From Rhizobium sp. Root708 (lineage in GTDB: Bacteria; Pseudomonadota; Alphaproteobacteria; Rhizobiales; Rhizobiaceae): 64,000 nt of DNA. Below the pieces are notes generated by a model. That model was given only the letters and a program-made list of their open reading frames with translations. It searched no databases and had not been told where the DNA came from. Below, piece after piece: positions 1 through 7,781 of the stretch. The stretch is from contig NZ_LMHV01000004.1 of NCBI RefSeq assembly GCF_001429725.1, positions 63,261-127,260 of the forward strand, written 5' to 3'. Numbering within the stretch: the stretch's first letter is position 1; the number at the start of each line of letters is the position of its first letter. Both the position numbers and the translations under genes were made by a program.

Positions 1-145
1 CGAGCGCTACGCCGGTTACCGTCGCAAATGCCGTCTTCCGCCCATGGCCCATCGCATAGGAGACGACGAGCAATATCGTCGGCCCCGGGATGGCAAGCAT
101 GATGGCGGATGCGGCAGCGAAAGCAAACCAGGCTTCGAGCGACAT
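1..145 (-). CDS. LysE/RhtB-family amino-acid exporter, N-terminal fragment
   Basis: The reading frame starts at the ATG whose complement is at 143-145 and runs off the left edge, leaving 48 residues. The peptide begins MSLEAWFAFAAASAIM and continues with the IPGPTILLVVSYAMGHG segment. A first membrane helix followed by a PGP motif and a short GxR loop is characteristic of the LysE/RhtB translocator family, which exports amino acids such as lysine, homoserine or threonine from the cytoplasm. It lies 57 bp downstream of the phosphofructokinase gene on the same strand. The substrate cannot be assigned from this fragment. Confidence 0.8.
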   Translation of the reverse strand, partial: MSLEAWFAFAAASAIMLAIPGPTILLVVSYAMGHGRKTAFATVTGVAL

Positions 146-202
146 GACGACTCCTCCTATTCCTCAGAAACAAGCAAAGACACCATATCTACCTTGCGTC
201 AA

Positions 203-1414
203 TCATGCTGCCTTGTATTTCTGGCCGATCGTCGTCATCACGTCATCGAACCACTTCGTGGATACGTCGAAAGGCTTGCCTCCCTTGATTCGGGGAAACT
301 CGATCGTGCGAAGCTTGCCGCCCTGGCCCTCGTCGTGGCCGGTCACGCCCGACACCTTGTTGAGGGCGCTCTCGACGGCAAGGTCGGTCATGCTCTGGAT
401 AAGGCGCAGGTCGTCGGCGTTGGCGGGCGCGGAGCGCGCGAAGTAGCCCGACTTCTGGACGAGCGAGCGTTCGGCGTTGAGGAGGCTCGCAAACTGCTTC
501 TGGAACCAGCCGCCGACGTTGATCGTATCGATCTTCACGTGGCCGAATGCGTCGCGCTTGACGGTTTCGCCGGCAGCCTCGCGCTCGGCGACGATGGCAT
601 CGAGGCATGCGCCTTCGGAAACGAACACCGTGGCGTATCCGGTGCGATCCATGACTTCCTTCAGGCGAGCAGCTTCCTTCTCCAGATCGAACGCGAGCTC
701 AGGCAGATAGACCGCGTTGATGCTCTTCATTCCAGCGTTGGTCATCAGGCCATCGACATATTCGTTATGCTGGTTGCGCTGAAGGTAGGCGCGTGCCGTC
801 GCAGCCGTCAGCCAGCCGCAATGGCGGCCCATGACCTCGTGGATAATAAGAGTGCGCGGGGCCGCGGTCTGCTCGTTGCTGACGTTGTCGAAGAAATGGG
901 CGCCGACTTCCGCTGCCGTCCAGGCGCCAAGCGACTGCTTGATCGGCACGACGTCGTTGTCGACCGTCTTCGGAAGGCCGACGACGGTGAGATTGTAGCC
1001 GTTGGCGGCAAGATAGGCAGCAAGATCAGCGGCTGTCGTGTTCGTATCGTCACCGCCGATCGTATGCAGGATCGAAATGCCATCGTTTGCGAGACGTTCG
1101 GCGGCGACGCGAAGTGGGTTTTCGCCTTCCTTGACCAGACCGCGCTTCACGCAGTCGGCGGCGTTGGTCAGCTTCACGCGGCTGTTGCCGATCGGCGAGC
1201 CGCCGTAGCGGTGCAGCAGCGCGGCTTTTTCGCGCATCTGCGGTGTGATCGCGATGCTGTCGCCGAGCAGAACGCCCTGATATCCGGATTTGTAGGCGAT
1301 GAGTTCGATATCAGGCGCGACGTCGCTATATCGCTCGATAAGACCGCCAACCGCGGATGACAGACATGGTGCCAGGCCTCCAGCCGTGAGCATTGCGACT
1401 TTCTGTTTGGCCAT
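203..1414 (-). CDS. pfp: Pyrophosphate-dependent 6-phosphofructokinase
   Basis: A 403-aa PfkA-superfamily enzyme that interconverts fructose-6-phosphate and fructose-1,6-bisphosphate in the cytoplasm. The nucleotide-binding loop reads GGDDT (about residues 120-124). The Asp after GGD, where ATP-dependent enzymes carry Gly, is the known determinant of pyrophosphate use. The catalytic segment PKTVDND (148-154) and the substrate-binding MGRHCG (195-200) are both present. An upstream in-frame ATG at 1432 exists, but the start at 1414 is preferred because GGAGGG lies just before it and the protein then begins MAKQKVAML, typical of the family. It is the only carbohydrate kinase in the window and is read away from the neighbouring djlA-like gene. 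Reversibility and PPi use are inferred from the motif. Confidence 0.92.
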   Translation of the reverse strand: MAKQKVAMLTAGGLAPCLSSAVGGLIERYSDVAPDIELIAYKSGYQGVLLGDSIAITPQMREKAALLHRYGGSPIGNSRVKLTNAADCVKRGLVKEGENPLRVAAERLANDGISILHTIGGDDTNTTAADLAAYLAANGYNLTVVGLPKTVDNDVVPIKQSLGAWTAAEVGAHFFDNVSNEQTAAPRTLIIHEVMGRHCGWLTAATARAYLQRNQHNEYVDGLMTNAGMKSINAVYLPELAFDLEKEAARLKEVMDRTGYATVFVSEGACLDAIVAEREAAGETVKRDAFGHVKIDTINVGGWFQKQFASLLNAERSLVQKSGYFARSAPANADDLRLIQSMTDLAVESALNKVSGVTGHDEGQGGKLRTIEFPRIKGGKPFDVSTKWFDDVMTTIGQKYKAA

Positions 1415-1791
1415 GATCCCTCCGCCTTCCATTTCAACGCGTCCGCGTGCTTTAGGTAACGCATGGATGCGGCAGGGAAAGGGCGCTGTAAAGTGTTGTT
1501 TTCATGAAAAACGGACCGTATCCGGCGGCTTACGGTACAACAACGCGGGAAGAGCGGATATAATCGGTTCAAGCGCAGGCTGCTCGAAAAGAACTATTGT
1601 GGAAATCGGATCCGGCGGCGCTCTTTCGTGCCTCGTTCGTTGATTTTCCGATGCCGCCGGAAAACCATTCGGGCGTTCTGACCGTACAGAAATGTGAAAG
1701 GTGTTTTCGGTGGTACGACCAATCGTCGCCTTGCAAACCCGCCTTTTATTTGGTCAAGGTGACATTTGTTTTGATTAGGCGAGAGGCCTCG
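1415..1791. other. Intergenic region between divergent pfp and TerB/J-domain genes
   Basis: These 377 bp must hold the divergent promoters of the two flanking genes. No convincing -35/-10 pair was identified. The 9-mer TCCGGCGGC occurs twice in direct orientation (1521-1529 and 1611-1619) and once inverted (1653-1661). The first copy sits in the loop of a small inverted repeat, ACCGTA (1515-1520) / TACGGT (1531-1536). An open frame crosses the region but lacks a ribosome binding site and family similarity. Confidence 0.5.
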
Positions 1792-2499
1792 ATGTCCTTT
1801 TGGGAAAAATTGCTCAACGCGATCGGCAACACTGCCGGGAATGCGCTTTCGGCGGTCGTTGAAGCAATCCGCACGGTTTTCGAGGGAGACCCCGAGACCC
1901 GCCGGAAGGTCGCGTTCTCCGTTGCGATTATCGCGTTGTCAGCCAAGATGGCGAAAGCCGACGGCATCGTCAGCGAGAAGGAAGTTAATGCCTTTCGCGA
2001 GATATTCGAGTTTCCCCCGGATCAGGCGACGAACGTCGCGCGTCTTTATAATCTCGCGCGCCAGGACGTTGCCGGTTACGGAGCCTATGCCGAGCGCCTG
2101 TCTACGCTGTGCGTGACCTGCGCCGCGAATTGCCCCGTGCTCGAGGAGGTCCTGGACGGGCTCTTCCATATCGCCAAGGCCGACGGTCTGATCCATGAGA
2201 AGGAAATGGCGTTCCTGGCGCACGTCGCCGAAATCTTCCATATGAGCGAAGAACGCTTCGACCGGATCGCGGCGCGTCATGTTTCCATGGGACGCGATCC
2301 GTACAAGGTGCTCGGGGTTTCGCCTTCGGATGATTTCAGCACGATCAGGCGTCGCTATCACGGTCTGGTCAGCGAGCATCATCCCGATCGGTTGATCTCC
2401 CGCGGCGTGCCGACCGAGTTCCATGCGATCGCGAACGAACGCATGGCGGCGCTGAACGCCGCTTATGAAGCGATCGAGAAGGAACGTCGCGCCGCATGA
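1792..2499 (+). CDS. TerB-domain / DnaJ-domain protein (DjlA-like co-chaperone)
   Basis: A 235-aa protein with an N-terminal helical TerB-type domain (about residues 35-165), containing two repeats of the acidic pattern KADG...EKE (about 55-64 and 129-138), and a C-terminal J domain (169-235) with the diagnostic HPD tripeptide at 197-199. J domains stimulate the ATPase of a DnaK-type Hsp70. The TerB+J arrangement is that of DjlA, although the N-terminal membrane anchor of enterobacterial DjlA is not obvious here. The start at ATG 1792 is chosen because GAGAGG precedes it and the first residues MSFWEKLL are family-like; the frame is open about 200 bp further upstream without a good start. The stop overlaps the start of the next gene (ATGA), so the two are probably translationally coupled. 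Confidence 0.85.
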   Translation: MSFWEKLLNAIGNTAGNALSAVVEAIRTVFEGDPETRRKVAFSVAIIALSAKMAKADGIVSEKEVNAFREIFEFPPDQATNVARLYNLARQDVAGYGAYAERLSTLCVTCAANCPVLEEVLDGLFHIAKADGLIHEKEMAFLAHVAEIFHMSEERFDRIAARHVSMGRDPYKVLGVSPSDDFSTIRRRYHGLVSEHHPDRLISRGVPTEFHAIANERMAALNAAYEAIEKERRAA

Positions 2500-3257
2500 C
2501 CTCGTTCGAGGCTGACTTCAAGAAGGCGATCGTTCAGGCATCCCCGAACCATGGCGAACGCGTCGATGCGCGCGTACCTGATCTGATCATTCTCCATTAT
2601 ACGGGCATGCCGACCTCCGAAGGGGCGCTCGACTGGCTCTGTCGCGAGGAAAGCCAGGTCTCCAGCCATTACTTCGTGCGGGAAAACGGCGAGGTGCTGC
2701 AGCTCGTTCCCGAAAGCCGGCGCGCGTGGCACGCCGGCAAGAGCATCTGGCGCGGCGAGAGCGATATCAACTCACGTTCCATCGGGATCGAGATTGCCAA
2801 TGCCGGTCATCCCGGCGGGTTGCCCGCCTATCCGCAGGCGCAGATCGATGCGGTGATCGAATTGTGTCTCGATTGTGGCAATCGTTGGTCAATTGTGCCC
2901 GAAAGAGTGCTTGGGCACTCCGATATTGCGCCCCGGCGCAAGCTCGATCCGGGCGAAAATTTTCCATGGGCGGAGCTTTTTAGGGCTGGTGTCGGGCACT
3001 GGGTCGAGCCTGCCGGCATCACCGGTGGAAGATTTTTCCAACGGGGCGATAGTGGGCAGCCCATCGAGGCGCTGCAGTCGATGCTGTCACTCTACGGCTA
3101 CGGAACTGACATCACAGGCGAATTTTCCGATAAGATGGCCGGTGAGATTGAGGCGTTTCAGCGCCATTTCCGCCCTCAGCGCGTCGATGGAATAGCCGAT
3201 TTTTCGACGATCGACACGCTGCACAGATTGCTGGCGGCGTTGCCTCATTACTCCTGA
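2496..3257 (+). CDS. N-acetylmuramoyl-L-alanine amidase (AmpD/AmiD-like) with peptidoglycan-binding domain
   Basis: A 253-aa Amidase_2 family enzyme predicted to cleave the amide bond between N-acetylmuramic acid (or anhydro-MurNAc) and the stem peptide. The expected zinc ligands are visible: H34 in LHYTGM, H141 in GHSDIAP and D151 in KLDPG; E99 in IEIAN may be catalytic. Residues 180-250 form a PG_binding_1 repeat. No signal peptide is evident, so it may act in cytoplasmic muropeptide recycling like AmpD, but the C-terminal wall-binding domain leaves a periplasmic role possible. Its start overlaps the stop of the preceding J-domain gene by 4 bp. Confidence 0.9.
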   Translation: MTSFEADFKKAIVQASPNHGERVDARVPDLIILHYTGMPTSEGALDWLCREESQVSSHYFVRENGEVLQLVPESRRAWHAGKSIWRGESDINSRSIGIEIANAGHPGGLPAYPQAQIDAVIELCLDCGNRWSIVPERVLGHSDIAPRRKLDPGENFPWAELFRAGVGHWVEPAGITGGRFFQRGDSGQPIEALQSMLSLYGYGTDITGEFSDKMAGEIEAFQRHFRPQRVDGIADFSTIDTLHRLLAALPHYS

Positions 3258-3277
3258 TCGCAAGCCTCTTATGAAAC

Positions 3278-3309
3278 GCCGAACCTCCCCAGATTTTGGG
3301 AGTTCGGCG
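3278..3309 (+). terminator. Hairpin downstream of the amidase gene
   Basis: CGCCGAAC-C-TCCC pairs with GGGAGTTCGGCG around an 8-nt loop, about 20 bp after the amidase stop. No U-run follows, so it may be a weak or Rho-assisted terminator or an mRNA-stabilising structure. Confidence 0.35.
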
Positions 3310-3520
3310 GCTTGCCACATCATTTCCCTATTATCTCCTCATTGCGATGGTCTAAAGCCGCTCGCTGAACGGCGCCAGATGCTTAGTTTGGGTGATATAG
3401 CTGGCGTAAAATTGAACAACGACGAATACCAAGGATGAGTTCCGAAATTCATCTTCTAGTTTTCTGCGCAATGCTTTTGACTGCGTCAGGAAAGTCGTTT
3501 GATCGGAGTAATTAGACTAC

Positions 3521-4081
3521 ATGAGAAAGTTTATTTCTGCTGTGGTGTGCGCGTGCACACTGCTGATGGGATTCAATTCCGCTTTTGCTGGCGACTGGGG
3601 CAACAAGTCTAAGCAGACCTTACCTTTGAAGACCGTCAACCGGACCACCGGCTTCGCGGTTCCAAATATCGAAACCAAGGGCAAAGGCGCGGTTATTCCG
3701 AATACCGATACCAAGGGCAAATACTCCGCCATCATCGTCAAGTATGCCAAGCAGTATGACGTTCCTGTAGAACTTGCCCGTGCGGTCGTCCGCGTCGAGA
3801 GCAATTTCAATCCGAATGCACGCGGCAGCGCCGGTGAAATCGGCCTCATGCAGATCAAGCCGGCGACGGCAAAGATGATGGGCTACGCTGGCTCCAAGAA
3901 GGGTCTCTTCGATCCCGATACCAACATCAAGTATGGCATGAAGTATCTCGCGGCCGCGCATCATCTCGGCGGTGGCGAAACTTGCGATACCATCCTCAAG
4001 TACAATGCCGGCCATGGCGCCACGCGCATGAACCCGGTCTCCAAGGCCTACTGCGGCAAAGTCCTGGCAATGCTGGACTGA
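3521..4081 (+). CDS. Secreted lytic transglycosylase (SLT domain)
   Basis: A 186-aa protein with an N-terminal signal peptide (positively charged MRK, hydrophobic core, cleavage probably after AFA at residue 23). The SLT fold shows the catalytic Glu in VRVESNFNP (E93), the GEIGLMQI motif (105-112) and YNAG (161-164). C155 and C178 are placed to form a disulphide. Enzymes of this family cut the MurNAc-GlcNAc bond of periplasmic peptidoglycan, producing anhydro-MurNAc ends. Small stand-alone SLT proteins act in wall turnover or in opening the wall for secretion and flagellar apparatus; no such apparatus genes are adjacent, so general turnover is the safer reading. It has its own 263-bp upstream region. 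Confidence 0.88.
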   Translation: MRKFISAVVCACTLLMGFNSAFAGDWGNKSKQTLPLKTVNRTTGFAVPNIETKGKGAVIPNTDTKGKYSAIIVKYAKQYDVPVELARAVVRVESNFNPNARGSAGEIGLMQIKPATAKMMGYAGSKKGLFDPDTNIKYGMKYLAAAHHLGGGETCDTILKYNAGHGATRMNPVSKAYCGKVLAMLD

Positions 4082-4179
4082 CGTCCGGAAACGCTTATCG
4101 GTGAATCACTTCCGGCGCGCACTTAATAATATGAATCAACGCGGTGCGCGTGCTATCTGACCTCGGAACGAGGTGAGAC

Positions 4180-5367
4180 ATGGCAGTCGATTTCAAGGTG
4201 ATCGTGATCGGTCGGGGTATGATGGGCGCGGCCGCGGCCCGCCATCTGTCCGGGATGATCGACGGCGTTGCGCTGATCGGTCCGGGCGAACCCTCTGACC
4301 GCAAGAGTCACCACGGCGTTTTCGCCAGCCATTACGACGAGGCGCGCATCACGCGCACCTTCGACGACAATATGGTCTGGGCAACGCTCGCAGATCGATC
4401 GCTCGATCGCTATGCCGATATCGAGGCAAGGAGCGGCATCTCTTTCTTTTCGGAAGTCGGATGCCTGTTTGCCGGTCCGAAGCCACGGGCCGGCGAGGGG
4501 TACCTTGGGCGGGCGCTTGATGTCGCCGGCGCGCTCGATCTCGATGTCGAGACGCTGGATCCGGCTACGCTGCACGGGCGCTTCCCGCAATTCAACATCG
4601 ACGGGTCTTTCCAGGGGTTTTTCCAGGGAAGGCGGGCCGGTCATATCAATCCGCGTGCATTGGTGCGGGCGCAGACAGCGCTCGCGCAGGCCGGCGGGGT
4701 GGACGTTATCGATGCGACGGTGACCGGCGTCCGCGATGTCGGTTCGTGCGTCGAGGTCGATGTCACCGGCAAGACTTACAGTGCCGAGCGCGTGCTCGTG
4801 GCCGCCGGCGGATTCACGAATTTCAACAATCTGCTTCCTTTGCCTGTCGACGTTCGCGTGGCGGCACGGACTGTCGTCTTCTTCGAGTTGGGCGAACGCG
4901 AACTGGAACTCTTCGGATCCATGCCGTCGACTATCGTCTTCGGCGAAACCGATGACGATCACGTCTACATTCTTCCGCCGGTCCGTTATCCCGACGGCAA
5001 GACATATCTCAAGCTTGGCGGGGACACCGAAGCCCAGGTCTTCGATAGTCTTGATTCCGCTGGCGAATGGTTCCGCTCCGAGGGCAATCTTTCCGAACGC
5101 GAGATCATCGCCGCCACCGCGCAAGCACTGATGCCCGGCCTTGCAGGGCGCCCGATCACCTCTGCTTCTTGTGTCGCGACTTTCACGAGAACCGCTTATC
5201 CCTATGCCGGGTTCACGGCATCATCCCGCATTGCCGTTCTGACCGGCGGCAATTTCGTTGCCGCCAAATCCAGTGACGAGATAGGACGGCTTGGAGCCGT
5301 GCTGATGACAGACGGAGCGCTCGGACCGGAGAATTTCGGCGAGCAACTGACGCCAGTTTTTCGGTGA
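4180..5367 (+). CDS. FAD-dependent amine oxidase, SolA / sarcosine-oxidase-like (paralogue 1)
   Basis: A 395-aa DAO-superfamily flavoprotein. The N-terminus carries a dinucleotide-binding strand-loop-helix, VIVIGRGMMGAAAARHLS, a variant of GxGxxG. The C-terminal part contains C331 in the SASCVATFT context, where monomeric sarcosine oxidase and N-methyltryptophan oxidase attach FAD covalently, followed by AAKSSDEIGRLG, which resembles their GxxFKxSxxxGE flavin-binding segment. Likely chemistry is oxidation of a secondary amine or amino acid with H2O2 production; the substrate is unknown. GAGGTGAG precedes the start. A paralogue of the same length follows 9 bp downstream, so the two are co-transcribed. 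Confidence 0.85.
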   Translation: MAVDFKVIVIGRGMMGAAAARHLSGMIDGVALIGPGEPSDRKSHHGVFASHYDEARITRTFDDNMVWATLADRSLDRYADIEARSGISFFSEVGCLFAGPKPRAGEGYLGRALDVAGALDLDVETLDPATLHGRFPQFNIDGSFQGFFQGRRAGHINPRALVRAQTALAQAGGVDVIDATVTGVRDVGSCVEVDVTGKTYSAERVLVAAGGFTNFNNLLPLPVDVRVAARTVVFFELGERELELFGSMPSTIVFGETDDDHVYILPPVRYPDGKTYLKLGGDTEAQVFDSLDSAGEWFRSEGNLSEREIIAATAQALMPGLAGRPITSASCVATFTRTAYPYAGFTASSRIAVLTGGNFVAAKSSDEIGRLGAVLMTDGALGPENFGEQLTPVFR

Positions 5368-5376
5368 GGGGATCGC

Positions 5377-6552
5377 ATGGCCGTTGATTTCAAATGTATC
5401 GTCGTCGGGCGCGGCATGATGGGGGCTGCAGCCGCAAGGCATCTGGCGCGACAGTCGGACGGTGTGGCCGTGATCGGGCCTGACGAGCCCGTCGATCGCA
5501 AGGGCCATGACGGGGTCTTCGCCAGTCACTATGACGAGGGCCGGATTACCCGCTCTATCGACCGCGATCCGACATGGGCCTTGCTCGCCCACCGTTCGAT
5601 CGCACGCTATGGCGAGATTGCCGAAAGCAGCGGCATCGACTTCTATACCGAAGCGGGCTGCATGATCGCGGCTCCCGAGGGGAGCGATTACCTTGTAAGG
5701 ACGCGACAGGCCGCAGAGCGCCTGGGTGTCGAGACGGCAATGCTCGATCCCGCCGCTATGGCATCGCAATTTCCTCAGTTTGCATTTCCGGATCTGACGT
5801 GTGGGATATTCGAGGCACGCGGAGCAGGTTACATCAGCCCACGCAAGCTCGTGAAGGCACAGTCGCTGCTGGCCGAGAAGGCGGGCGCATCAATCGTGCG
5901 GGACTTCGTCGTTTCGATCAATCAGCAGGGCGGTGCCGCCGTTGTCGAGACTGCCGGTGGCAGCCAATTCACGGCCGAGAAGGTCCTGCTCGCCGCCGGC
6001 GGGTTTTCCATTTCCGAGAATCTGTTGCGGCCGTCTGTTGATATGTCGGTTAAGGGGCGGACCGTCGCTCTGTTTGAGGTGGACGAGGAAGACGCATCGC
6101 TCTTTGCGGGAATGCCCTCCCTCATCCTCGACGCACCCGGGATCGACATCTACCTTTTGCCGCCGATCCGCTATCCCGACGGCAAGCTCTATCTGAAGAT
6201 CGGGGGCGATCCTGACGATCATGTGTTGCGCAGCGATAGTGAACTCCGAACCTGGTTCCGGACGGAGGGGCGTGAGGTCGCACGAGACCATCTCACCCGG
6301 ATCGTTGCCGATCTCGTCCCAAAGCTGCGGCCGCGCTCGGTATCGTCGGCCGCGTGCGCCGTCTCGCATACGCCAAGCGGCCTTCCGATGATCGGCTACA
6401 CGGCATCGCCTGAGATTGCGGTTCTCACAGGCTGCGCGGGCACCTCCGCCAAGAGCTCGGATGAGCTCGGCAGATTGGGTGCGGAGTTGCTTCTGCGCGG
6501 CGAAATCGGCGATCAGGGCTACGTCACCGACTTTCGTCCATATTTCCGGTAG
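5377..6552 (+). CDS. FAD-dependent amine oxidase, SolA / sarcosine-oxidase-like (paralogue 2)
   Basis: A 391-aa second copy of the preceding enzyme, sharing the opening MAVDFK-IV-GRGMMGAAAARHL and the GVFASHYDEGRITR region, but diverged over much of its length. The putative FAD-linking cysteine is retained as C327 in SSAACAVSHT, followed by TSAKSSDELGRLG. Family chemistry is flavin-dependent amine oxidation. The level of divergence indicates an old tandem duplication with separate specificities or a hetero-oligomer, not a recent repeat; both ideas are inference. GAGGGG lies in front of the ATG. Confidence 0.85.
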   Translation: MAVDFKCIVVGRGMMGAAAARHLARQSDGVAVIGPDEPVDRKGHDGVFASHYDEGRITRSIDRDPTWALLAHRSIARYGEIAESSGIDFYTEAGCMIAAPEGSDYLVRTRQAAERLGVETAMLDPAAMASQFPQFAFPDLTCGIFEARGAGYISPRKLVKAQSLLAEKAGASIVRDFVVSINQQGGAAVVETAGGSQFTAEKVLLAAGGFSISENLLRPSVDMSVKGRTVALFEVDEEDASLFAGMPSLILDAPGIDIYLLPPIRYPDGKLYLKIGGDPDDHVLRSDSELRTWFRTEGREVARDHLTRIVADLVPKLRPRSVSSAACAVSHTPSGLPMIGYTASPEIAVLTGCAGTSAKSSDELGRLGAELLLRGEIGDQGYVTDFRPYFR

Positions 6553-6602
6553 TTGCCTGCGGAATTTCGGTGGCATTCGCAAACACTCTCCGTTAAGGGA
6601 GC

Positions 6603-7008
6603 GTTGTCAGTTGGCCGGGCAGCCGCGCTTTACCAATGCCGAAAGGCGGTAGGGTGAGGAAAGTCCGGGCTCCATGGAAACACGGTGCCGGATAACGTCC
6701 GGCGAGGGTGACCTCAGGGAAAGTGCCACAGAAAGCAAACCGCCGACGCCTTGGCGTCGGTAAGGGTGAAAGGGTGGGGTAAGAGCCCACCGCATTTCCG
6801 GTAACGGCGATGGCAAGGTAAACCCCACCGGGAGCAAGACCGAATAGGGATGACGCGGTAAGCGAAAGTTTGCCGGCCGGTTTCTAGGCCAGTCATCCGG
6901 GTGGGTTGCGTGAGGCGGCGTGTAAACGTCGTCCCAGAGGAATGGCTGCCACGTTCCGGTTTCGGCCGGAGCCATACAGAACCCGGCTTACAGGCCAACT
7001 GGCGATTT
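6603..7008 (+). ncRNA. rnpB: RNase P RNA, bacterial class A
   Basis: The RNA subunit of ribonuclease P, which trims tRNA 5' ends. The hallmark GAGGAAAGTCCGGGCTCC block (P4 5' strand and flanking CR-I) is at about 6656-6673. The universally conserved 3' region AGAACCCGGCTTACAGGCC is near 6978-6996. The ends pair as P1: CAGTTGGCC (6608-6616) with GGCCAACTG (6993-7001). A run of seven T (7006-7012) immediately afterwards is the likely terminator. End coordinates are approximate by a few bases. Confidence 0.96.
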
Positions 7009-7025
7009 TTTTCCTGATGCTCGGT

Positions 7026-7223
7026 TCAGTGAGCGGTCTGCTTGTTGGGCAGACATTCGTCACAAATCGTGATGCTTGAAGAAAGCATAGACCAGCGCTT
7101 GAATGTCTTTCCGCAGGAAATGCATTGAATTTCCGCGGTCATTCCTTGCTTCGTCAGAGAAACCGGAGCGCCGGGTCTTTGTTTCAGCCCGTATAGAATT
7201 CCCTTCAATGTGAAGTTTGTCAT
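7026..7223 (-). CDS. Small zinc-ribbon-like protein of unknown function
   Basis: A 65-aa basic protein. Two cysteine pairs, CISC (34-37) and CDEC (54-57), separated by 16 residues form a plausible four-Cys zinc ribbon. A GGAG site is suitably spaced before the ATG and codon use looks coding. It converges on rnpB and is divergent from the mraZ leader. I do not recognise a named family. The fold suggests nucleic-acid or protein binding, but that is inference from the Cys spacing only. Confidence 0.65.
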   Translation of the reverse strand: MTNFTLKGILYGLKQRPGAPVSLTKQGMTAEIQCISCGKTFKRWSMLSSSITICDECLPNKQTAH

Positions 7224-7505
7224 GGGTGATACTCCGTGGCTTCTCTGTTTGTTCTCGAAGACGATATAATTCCGTCCTTTAATATTTCAATTGGCTAAAA
7301 TACTATGTTTCATCCGTGAGAGTTCTGCGGCGTAGCCTTTAGTGGCTTCCACTTAATGATGGGAACGAATCCGGCTCATGAGGTCCTTCGTCCATTTGGC
7401 GTAGAGGCGCGAGAGAACGCAGCGGACGATGCTTCATTTTTAGACGGCTGGCGGTCTTTAATTCGCTGGTTCTCAGGCGGTGGATAACGGGCACTGGAGC
7501 TGATC

Positions 7506-7520
7506 CTAACCGTTTGTTAA
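7506..7520 (+). promoter_or_regulatory. Candidate CtrA binding site
   Basis: CTAA-N7-TTAA matches the alphaproteobacterial cell-cycle regulator consensus TTAA-N7-TTAA with one mismatch. A further CTTAAC follows at 7522-7527, and a TATAAA -10-like hexamer at 7532-7537. The position upstream of the division cluster is suggestive, but binding is inference. Confidence 0.45.
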
Positions 7521-7570
7521 ACTTAACAGCTTATAAATTTCCGACGTGCGTTCGTCGCGAGACGGGCGTT

Positions 7571-7605
7571 TCCCATTGACGCCCATATGGACCCATGTTA
7601 TCCCA
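7571..7605 (-). promoter_or_regulatory. Candidate MraZ operator: four TGGGN repeats with 10-bp periodicity
   Basis: Read on the minus strand, TGGGA, TGGGT, TGGGC and TGGGA occur at exact 10-bp steps; on the plus strand NCCCA begins at 7571, 7581, 7591 and 7601. MraZ of E. coli is known to bind direct TGGGN repeats separated by 5 nt upstream of its own gene. The block lies about 177 bp before the mraZ start, so it should mediate autoregulation of the dcw operon. The orientation is opposite to transcription. Confidence 0.75.
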
Positions 7606-7781
7606 ATTAGGCACTGCACAAGGGCGATTTGATGCCCATTCATCGCAAAGTAGAGGCGTCTCCCTCAGTGGAGATGCTAGGCGGAGTTTGCTTCGCTTGG
7701 CTTGCGAGGCTGTGTCTGAGGGTGAGGGTCCCGGGCATCTGAATTTTGCTGGGGCTCTTTCGGAAACGGATGTTTCGTGTC

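Larger units (their letters stand above)
7224..7781. other. Long non-coding leader upstream of mraZ / dcw cluster
   Basis: These 558 bp separate the zinc-ribbon gene from mraZ and contain the promoter region of the dcw cluster. Visible elements are a CtrA-like box (7506-7520), an AT-rich TATAAA (7532-7537), an inverted repeat GGGCGT/ACGCCC (7564-7584) and four TGGGN repeats on the minus strand (7571-7605). A frame that is open from 7595 into rsmH is spurious in its first part, because it crosses mraZ in another frame. Confidence 0.7.

Noticed and set aside
7711..7735. TGAGGGTGAGGG direct repeat close to mraZ as an MraZ site
   Set aside because: Its 6-bp spacing does not fit the 10-bp TGGGN pattern, whereas the 7571-7605 array does.
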